From positions 3,213,501-3,277,500 of the forward strand of contig JAEVLN010000001.1 in NCBI GenBank assembly GCA_018350325.1: a DNA stretch of 64,000 nt. Reading direction: 5' to 3'. This DNA is from Globodera rostochiensis (taxonomy: Eukaryota; Nematoda; Chromadorea; Rhabditida; Heteroderidae). Numbering within the stretch: the first letter of the stretch is position 1; each line of letters opens with the position of its first letter. The notes below the pieces were generated by a model. That model had not been told where the DNA came from. It saw only the letters and a program-made list of their open reading frames with translations, and made no database searches. This document shows positions 57,944 to 64,000 of this stretch, piece after piece. Made by a program: the position numbers and the translations under genes.

Positions 57944-58171
57944 CTAGAGCTCTATTTTCTTTTTTTGTTCCGAATTTGCCGATTGCTTGTGCTGTCTTTC
58001 CAGCAACGCCTTCTGATCACTTGGCATCGACAAAAACTGACCAATGAAAACTGAAACGGTGCAAATAAAACTAATGGATATGGCGATAAGGGCGAGAATC
58101 GCCGATCTTTGTTTGCAATTCGCAAAAGTGATCAGCTGACGGTGAATGTTCACAATTTTACAGAATTCCAA
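57944..58171 (-). CDS. Possible small membrane protein or last exon, 75 aa
   Basis: One TM-like stretch (AILALIAISISFICTVSVFI) followed by a Gln/Lys-rich tail ending KKKIEL. The composition is protein-like, unlike nearby frames. No family recognised; it could be the 3' exon of a larger gene. Confidence 0.35.
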   Translation of the reverse strand: MEFCKIVNIHRQLITFANCKQRSAILALIAISISFICTVSVFIGQFLSMPSDQKALLERQHKQSANSEQKKKIEL

Positions 58172-59877
58172 TCTTTGACTTTTAATTAGAGACCGGAATT
58201 TTCAAATGACACGGGCAAGGGCTACGGGCAAGGGTTACCGACCTACACGAACACGGGCTACACGGGCTAAAACCCCGTGATCAATAAAACACTCGATAAA
58301 ATATTGAAATTACCTCAATATATTTAGTACAGACATTTCAACAATAATTCTATGAAAATATACACTTAATAAAAATTAAACAATGTTATTAAAGATATTT
58401 CAACAAATTTAACTATAATTCTATGTAAATATATCTTGACTAGAGCCCGGGGAAATAAAAATTACGGAAACGGTCCATCGGAAGACGCTGTCAGAATTTA
58501 ACTTTTTGTTATGTAAATAGCAAAAAAAAAATTTGCCAATCGAATTTGACTAAATAGGAAACTGAGGTGTTGAGACCGGATTTTTGAAAAATCCTGGATC
58601 GGGGTTTTTAGAAGGTGTCGGCGGTGCCGATAGGCGCCGCCGAGGAAATTTTTGAAAATTTTAATAAATCTTCAAAAAAATTGCCCAAATAATTACTAAT
58701 TCATTTGATAAAGAAATTTTAATAATCGGTGATTTCGTCCAACAAAAAAAATGAAAATCCAAATGTTGTAAATGCCGCCCTATTTTTAAAAAATCGGGAA
58801 AATTTTAAAAAGCTTTTAGAGATTGTTTTCTCCACAATTCACTGAAAGTCATAAAAAACATTTACATAGAACCCGAATTCGAAGGTCGAAAAAAACTTTT
58901 TTTAAAAAAATTTAAAAAAATTTTGTTTTAAGTCGTTAAAAGTTATTGCTAAGGATTTTTGGGATCTTAGGGTTACTATTTTGATTGGGTCCGTATCAGA
59001 TCTGAACGAAACTGTTTCGTTTCGTTTTGTTTCGTGACTTTTTGGTCGTTTCGTGTTTCGTTTCTTAGATTTTTTATTTTTGTTTCGTTTCGTATTTCGT
59101 TTTGCAGAAATATATTGTTTTGTTTCGTTTCGTAAAAGACTGTTTTCCACAAAAAAAAAATACGAAAAAGCACACCTAAAGGTAGAGGTTTTTTGAGCAA
59201 AAATGCAGTCTGGTGGTGGTGTAGTAGTGAGTTTTTAGAGTTGAACTGGGCGTGGGAGTTCAGATCCCTGACTTTTCCCTACTTTCTTTGAAGATTCACG
59301 GTGTTGTAAATAATTCTAAAAATTTTTTTAACTTTTTCCAATTTAAATACCTCTAGAAAAACCTTTTTATCGCCTTTGAAAACAAAAATTTTTTTTAAAG
59401 TCGAGGTAAAGGGAACGAGTTGGGGTAACGAGAACGACACGGGGTAAAGCGAAGGGGGAAAATAACTTTCCAACAACACAAAGGAAACATAAAAATATAA
59501 CAAAAGGAAGAGAAATGAATGATGAAATCGAAATAATAATCAATCCATTTACTTATTTGGGTACGCAATTTATTGCTTTCAAATTTTAAACTGTACTTAC
59601 AGGGCTTTTTACAAGTTACCACGTTAACCAATGACTTTTTTTTATATCAAACTCAAAATAGTATAAATATAAACCATATTTTGAAAATAAAAGTATATTT
59701 ATGTGTAAAAATTAATAAGCTTCAAAATTAATAATTGTTATGAGAAATGATCGACAAACACTCGCAATCATCATATTCATCAATGCCTTCTTCTTCCTCT
59801 TTGTTTTCTTCTCCCTTGTCTTCAGCTCGAAAACACTTCTTTGACAATGGTTCAAGTGATTCAGTTCGTCCATCTCC

Positions 59878-61215
59878 TCAAGCCGCTGCATTTTTTGAAG
59901 TTAATGTTTGTATTTGATCCCAACAATTACATTGAATTTTATTCCGCAATTTTCCCCTTGAGTCTACAATCGAACTAAAGAGGCATTTTCGTATCTTACA
60001 AAGTACAAAAAGGCTTTTGCTGCAAGCGCTTGGGCCCCAATCTTCTCGGACTTGGTCGCGGTTTTTAACCACTCGACAAATGCCTCCATTCTTGTCAGCA
60101 CTTACTCTAGTGAACGTGTTGGGCCCGTTGCCAAGAAATCATCTCGATTTTCTCCTCGCCTCTGGCTTATACCCTTTCCCCGGGGAAAAAGGCAAACAAC
60201 GCCCGGGAACGATCCGGAGTCTTCCAATGTCCGGTTGGGTGCTCTCCCGACTGAGCTACGCTGCCGCCCGATGAAGCTCAGATAGATCTCGATGATTTCT
60301 TGGCTGTTCTTGAGGAGGGAGGGGAGGGGGGGAGGAGGAGGGGAGGGGAGCACAGTTACACCTTCAATGCCAGGGGAAGACCGTCCCTGGTCTTTTTCGG
60401 AATATCGGAGATTGGCGCTTGCCCAGGCGCCCTGAATTTTGCCCACGAAAAGTGCTCTTTGATCATCGGAATTGAGTGATTTCTGGCCCAGAGAGAACGA
60501 TGGAAAGGTTGCCAATTCAGGCAACCATCCGGTGCTACCAGTGAACGTGTTGGGCCCGTTGCCAAGAAATCATCTCGATTTTCTCCTCGCCTCTGGCTTA
60601 TACCCTTTTCCCGGGGAAAAAGGCAAACAACGCCCGGGAACGATCCGGAGTCTTCCAATGTCCGGTTGGGTGCTCTCCCGACTGAGCTACGCTGCCGCCC
60701 GATGAAGCTCAGATAGATCTCGATGATTTCTTGGCTGTTCTTGAGGAGGGAGGGGAGGGGGGGAGGAGGAGGGGAGGGGAGCACAGTTACATTCTTTATC
60801 CGGGGCCCTATGGCCGGCAACTACCATTCCGGAGGGCTCTACCGCCCCCAATTCTCCACGAAAGTTGCCCGCCCACGCCTCGCGTTCCTCGCCCATTGCC
60901 AGCTTGTGAAGTTCTTTTATCATCTATAAACATGTATTTTGTTCTAAAAACCCCAAGGGAAAAAGCCTGCTTTCTGCATTAGAAATGAAAATATACACAA
61001 ATATGCAATAAGTGTCATTTTTAGCAACAAAAAATTAAAATACCGAGATGGAGTACGGGGCGTTCATAAAGTTGTTCATTTGCAGTTTGGGAAACTTTTT
61101 AGAGTCGTCTAGAAAAGGGGGAGCGAGTCCGATTTTGTGAGATGCGAATGTGGAGCATTTGCTTAGCTTGCCGGGCGATCAACATTTGGTTTGATAGGTC
61201 CATTTTCTAAAACTT
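59878..61215 (-). CDS. Unidentified multi-exon gene interrupted by two tRNA-containing repeats
   Basis: Candidate minus-strand exons are: ~61,040-61,215 (an ATG start MDLSNQMLIARQAKQM in one frame, FPKLQMNNFMNAPYSIS in another); ~60,792-60,923 after a TTTATAG acceptor (MIKELHKLAMGEEREAWAGN); ~60,361-60,535 (SLGQKSLNSDDQRALFVGKI or an alternative frame); and ~59,960-60,105 (MEAFVEWLKTATKSEKIGAQ). An acidic frame (KGEENKEEEEGIDEYDD) follows to ~59,740. The exons look protein-like, but frame choice between them is not settled and I do not recognise the product. Confidence 0.4.
60109..60360 (-). repeat. 252-bp tRNA-containing repeat, copy 1 (introner-like)
   Basis: Nearly identical to 60,540-60,791. 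Read on the minus strand it begins TGTAACTGTGCTCCCC and ends CGTTCACT next to an AG, so GT..AG fits its ends. Inside, 60,191-60,268 (minus) is tRNA-like: GCGTAGCTCAGTCGGGAGAGC as a D-arm and GGATCGTTCC as a weak B-box. The acceptor stem and anticodon loop are poor. Confidence 0.7.
60540..60791 (-). repeat. 252-bp tRNA-containing repeat, copy 2 (introner-like)
   Basis: Same unit as 60,109-60,360 with one or two substitutions; its tRNA-like part is at 60,622-60,699 (minus). It lies between two candidate exons of the same minus-strand gene, 180 bp from the other copy. Confidence 0.7.
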
Positions 61216-61437
61216 AAAAATACTTATAGTTAATACTTATAAAGAAGGTTATCTGAATAAAGAGGCAAGAACAAAAAAGAGGAATGTTAGGGAAAGTTTC
61301 AATTGTACGGGTAATCAATGTATTAGCATACCGATATATGCGACAAAATTGCTTAAATGTTGTGAACTTGCTACATAATACCTATTTTTTTAAATCAAAT
61401 AAATTATGTAATCAGAATAATACTTACTCGAACACCC

Positions 61438-63208
61438 TCCAGCGTGTTGGGCAATCAATTCCCAATTCGTCCAACTTTCTGTTCGTCTCCTTCAGCTCCA
61501 GTTCCATTCGGTCAACTCGTTTACTGCCACACAATTGTCGGCTTCTGAATAAATTCTTTGGTTAAATAATCCCCATAGAATTTGCTATAATATTTTAGAA
61601 AAAGGTAAAAGTGAAAAAGATCAAAAACTTTGGTTTTTCATGAAATTATTTGTCAATCAACTTCTCTCGTCCAAGGCCCGGCGGTGCCGACATGCGCCGC
61701 CGGGAAGATTTTTCGAGTTGATTCGGGGGGGGGGCCAGCATACGGCCCTGCCCCATGGGTTTGTTAAGTTTGTGAAGCTGTATCTCGGCTCAGAATGTTT
61801 CTTTAATAGAAATGTTGATAGCATTTGATTTCTCTCGACGAGTGGAGTTGATTGATATATACTTCAGGAAAAAACAAAAGCTTTGTCATTTTCACTTTTA
61901 CCTTTAAAAATAGGCATTTTTAAATGCAAAAAAGTTGAAAATGTTCACTTCACTCAATAGGGCAACCAATTTGTGCAGGTTTTGTTGATTTTCTTCCAAC
62001 CCGACGATGTTTGTCTGCAGAGCATTCACCAGTTTTTGATTCTCCTCCAATTCGATGGCACAATTCGCTTGGATGGGGCGGGCGCCTTTGAAAACAAATT
62101 GTTCTATTTAACTCCTAAACTTTTTTACGCAAAATGTTCAGTTTCGGCACCTAAGAGAACATATAGAAGTGGTTTTGTGTGAAAAAAAATTGGTACAAGT
62201 AAACAAAAGTTTTTCCTAAAAAAAACTACAAAGTAATACTGAAGATGGGCCCCCCATTTTTGAAAAAATAAAATAATTTTTTTCTAAATCGCTAAATAGG
62301 CGATCCTAGCGGTATTCAGAGATGTAAAATCCAAAATCTGCCCTCCATTTCCAATTTCGAACCCTGGACCCGAATTCGAACATTTTTTCATTCAAAAATC
62401 AAATTTGGCTTCAAAATCATTCAAAAAGCACAAACTTGCATCGAAAAGGCAAATAGTAATGGCCGAATTATTCAATTATTTTGAGACTTAAAAGTGAATT
62501 TTGAAAACTTTTTTTTTCGACGAAGTTTTTTTCATTCAATTTTATGATAATGCCCCGGCGGAGGTCCCATTTTTGCCCCACCTTTTCGTTTCGACTTCAT
62601 TTTTCGAAATGTTTCCCGACGCTTCCTTCACTTGCTGCTGAACATTTCTGTTCCAATTGCTCACGCGGTCGCTAAAATTGTTTAGACCAAACTTTTTATG
62701 CAAAAAATGTTAGCATTTGCTGACCCTTTTGCCCCAAAAACGAAGACAATTCATTGCGTTTATTTTGAGAGATATTTGCAAAAGTAAAAATCTGGAACTT
62801 CTTACAAAAAAAATATTAAAAAACATTAAAACTGTGAGTTGATGCGTTCATTACGGTAAAAACCCAACTCGTTCCCCGCGAAATCGTACAGCCCCCAACT
62901 CGTTCACTTTTTTAAGTGTCTTTTCGGCGGGATGACATTTCGTCGACTAAGCCAAATCCGACATTTCGTCGAACTGCTTAAAAATACCTCTTAAATTATT
63001 TGTCCCTGTTCCCCACCTTTTTGATCTCTTTCTTCGAACTGTTTCTTAATTCATCCATGCTTCTTACCCATTCTGTCCGTTTCCTGCTGCTGTTCGTCAA
63101 ACTTTGTGTTCTGTTCTTCAACAAACTGCGCAAAAAATTGTTCATTCTGAAACAATGGACTTTAAACAAGGATTTTAATAAATAGTTATTACATCGATTT
63201 TTTCTTAC
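61438..63208 (-). CDS. Fragments of a minus-strand coiled-coil gene
   Basis: Four stretches between splice-like sites: ~63,090-63,170 (NAQFFTQFVEEQNTKFDEQQ, second copy of the 52,833 exon), ~62,560-62,690 (NWNRNVQQQVKEASGNISKN), ~61,965-62,085 (ELEENQKLVNALQTNIVGLE) and ~61,440-61,560 (KRVDRMELELKETNRKLDEL). All have the heptad, Leu/Glu/Lys/Gln-rich look of coiled coils. Joining them is a guess; the TBC exon further upstream on the same strand could belong with them, since RabGAP proteins often have a C-terminal coiled coil. Confidence 0.35.
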
Positions 63209-63607
63209 CCGAATTTTTTTCGATCGGTTAAAAAAGGTTAATTTGCTTCCGCATAGCCCTCCCTCACCCAACATTTTTTTTATGGCTCGGCCCAAATTTT
63301 CCCCCGAAAATGCTCATTATAAGTAGCAAACTGTTAAAGCTCAGAAGTTTTTATTGTGCAAAAACTGTCCACGATTCGAAACCAAAGTTGGTGTGGCAAT
63401 AGTAATAAAAAAAATTTGCCCCCAAAAATAGTTATACAAAACTGTGCGGCGGACAAAATGTCCCCGGTCACACAAATTGGACAAAATGGCCGCACGGTTA
63501 ACAACAGCTGGCGACAAAATGTCCGACGGACAAAATTATTAAAAAAAAAAATCATTTAAACAAAAAAGTCGTCTTTATTATTTAATATTGATCCCCCCCC
63601 CCCTCAC

Positions 63608-63728
63608 CCACCGCTTTACTAATGCGATACAAAGATTTTTGGCCAAGTTCATTGGACTCCTTGTAATACTCGTGGGCCGGGAATGTGCGGTGAATGTCAT
63701 GGAGAATAACCGCGTCTTGTGGACATTC
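63608..63728 (-). CDS. TBC (RabGAP) domain exon, partial gene
   Basis: After a TTTTTCAG acceptor the frame reads DIHRTFPAHEYYKESN, then LGQKSLYRISKAV, closely matching the RabGAP1/TBC1D segment that holds the catalytic Arg (DIHRTFP). TBC proteins speed GTP hydrolysis by Rab GTPases in membrane traffic. The donor is GTGGGT or GTGAGG. The following TBC exons (with the YCQG loop) are not seen downstream, where there is repeat DNA; upstream exons would lie near or beyond the window edge. Gene fragment or a gene with long introns. Confidence 0.6.
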
Positions 63729-64000
63729 CTGAAAAATAAGAAATTATTAAATTATTTTTACATAGATGCGCAAGGGGGTGGGGTCGGCTTGAGCGTTGCG
63801 AGGTTGTCACCTGAGCGCCCGCTCTCAAATGGCAATGGTCTTGACAAGAAAAATTCGTCAATTTAAGGATCTTATGTAACAAGAAATAAAAACTGCAAAA
63901 TAGTTTTTTTAAAATTTACCAATAGTGAGGGGTTAACACGACAAAAATATTTCCGACTAAAATTGTAGAAAAGAGAAGAAAGGGTTGACCTCAAAAATCG

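Larger units (their letters stand above)
56875..59755. other. Repeat-rich DNA with one possible small exon
   Basis: The content is an inverted-repeat element at 57,075-57,597, ACGGGC words behind a TAGAGACCGGA start at 58,185, a hairpin-core repeat at 58,618 and TTTCGTTTCGT words near 59,000-59,145. Confidence 0.45.

Noticed and set aside
60191..60699. Two working tRNA genes
   Set aside because: The D-arm is good, but the anticodon loop is not 7 nt with a U at position 33, the T-arm is off consensus and the acceptor stem has mismatches. Called tRNA-like repeats instead.
1..64000. CRISPR arrays, bacterial operons or rRNA genes
   Set aside because: The tandem repeats lack unique spacers, the genes are spliced, and no rRNA-like sequence was seen.

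Overview
The window looks like nuclear DNA of a plant-parasitic cyst nematode (Heteroderidae, Globodera/Heterodera type). The evidence is AT-rich sequence, very short spliceosomal introns with GT..AG or GT..AAG ends, an Srt-type nematode chemoreceptor, a broken SPRYSEC-like SPRY gene whose C-terminal exon reads IEANFGPNFKF, and four copies of an F-box-like five-exon family that I associate with cyst nematodes. The species is inferred, not shown.

Layout. 1-15.3 kb: F-box-like copies A (5' end outside the window), B (frame-shifted in exon 1) and the first four exons of copy C, separated by repeat-rich DNA. 15,336-29,823: a 14.5-kb Maverick/Polinton with 305-bp terminal inverted repeats and a 6-bp target duplication, inserted in the last intron of copy C, whose fifth exon lies at 30,076-30,133. 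30-42 kb: repeats, a SPRY relic and a fragment of a Fic gene. 42.1-44.9 kb: F-box-like copy D, with two MITEs in its introns. 45.1-46.2 kb: a 19-bp minisatellite with higher-order structure. 47-54 kb: non-autonomous hAT-like MITEs, a secreted tandem-repeat protein gene with two breaks, and a spliced Fic (AMPylase-type) gene whose 3' end runs into a repeat. 55-57 kb: a decayed Srt receptor. 59.7-64 kb: fragments of minus-strand genes, two near-identical 252-bp tRNA-containing repeats that sit exactly where introns would be, and one TBC (RabGAP) exon.

The Polinton is the main interest. It has the replication and integration core: a protein-primed type B DNA polymerase, carrying two adjacent small frame breaks, and a DD35E integrase with a chromodomain. 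I find no capsid, packaging ATPase or adenain-type protease. Instead it carries cargo-like genes that only become visible when 40-50-nt introns are taken out: a SPRY-domain protein, a complete JmjN-JmjC histone-demethylase-like protein with the Fe(II)-binding HxE...H residues, an SprT-like zinc metalloprotease, a C2H2 zinc-finger protein, and a pair of related coiled-coil proteins, one with a signal peptide. A plausible reading is that the chromatin-directed and protease cargo helps the element deal with the host, but that is inference.
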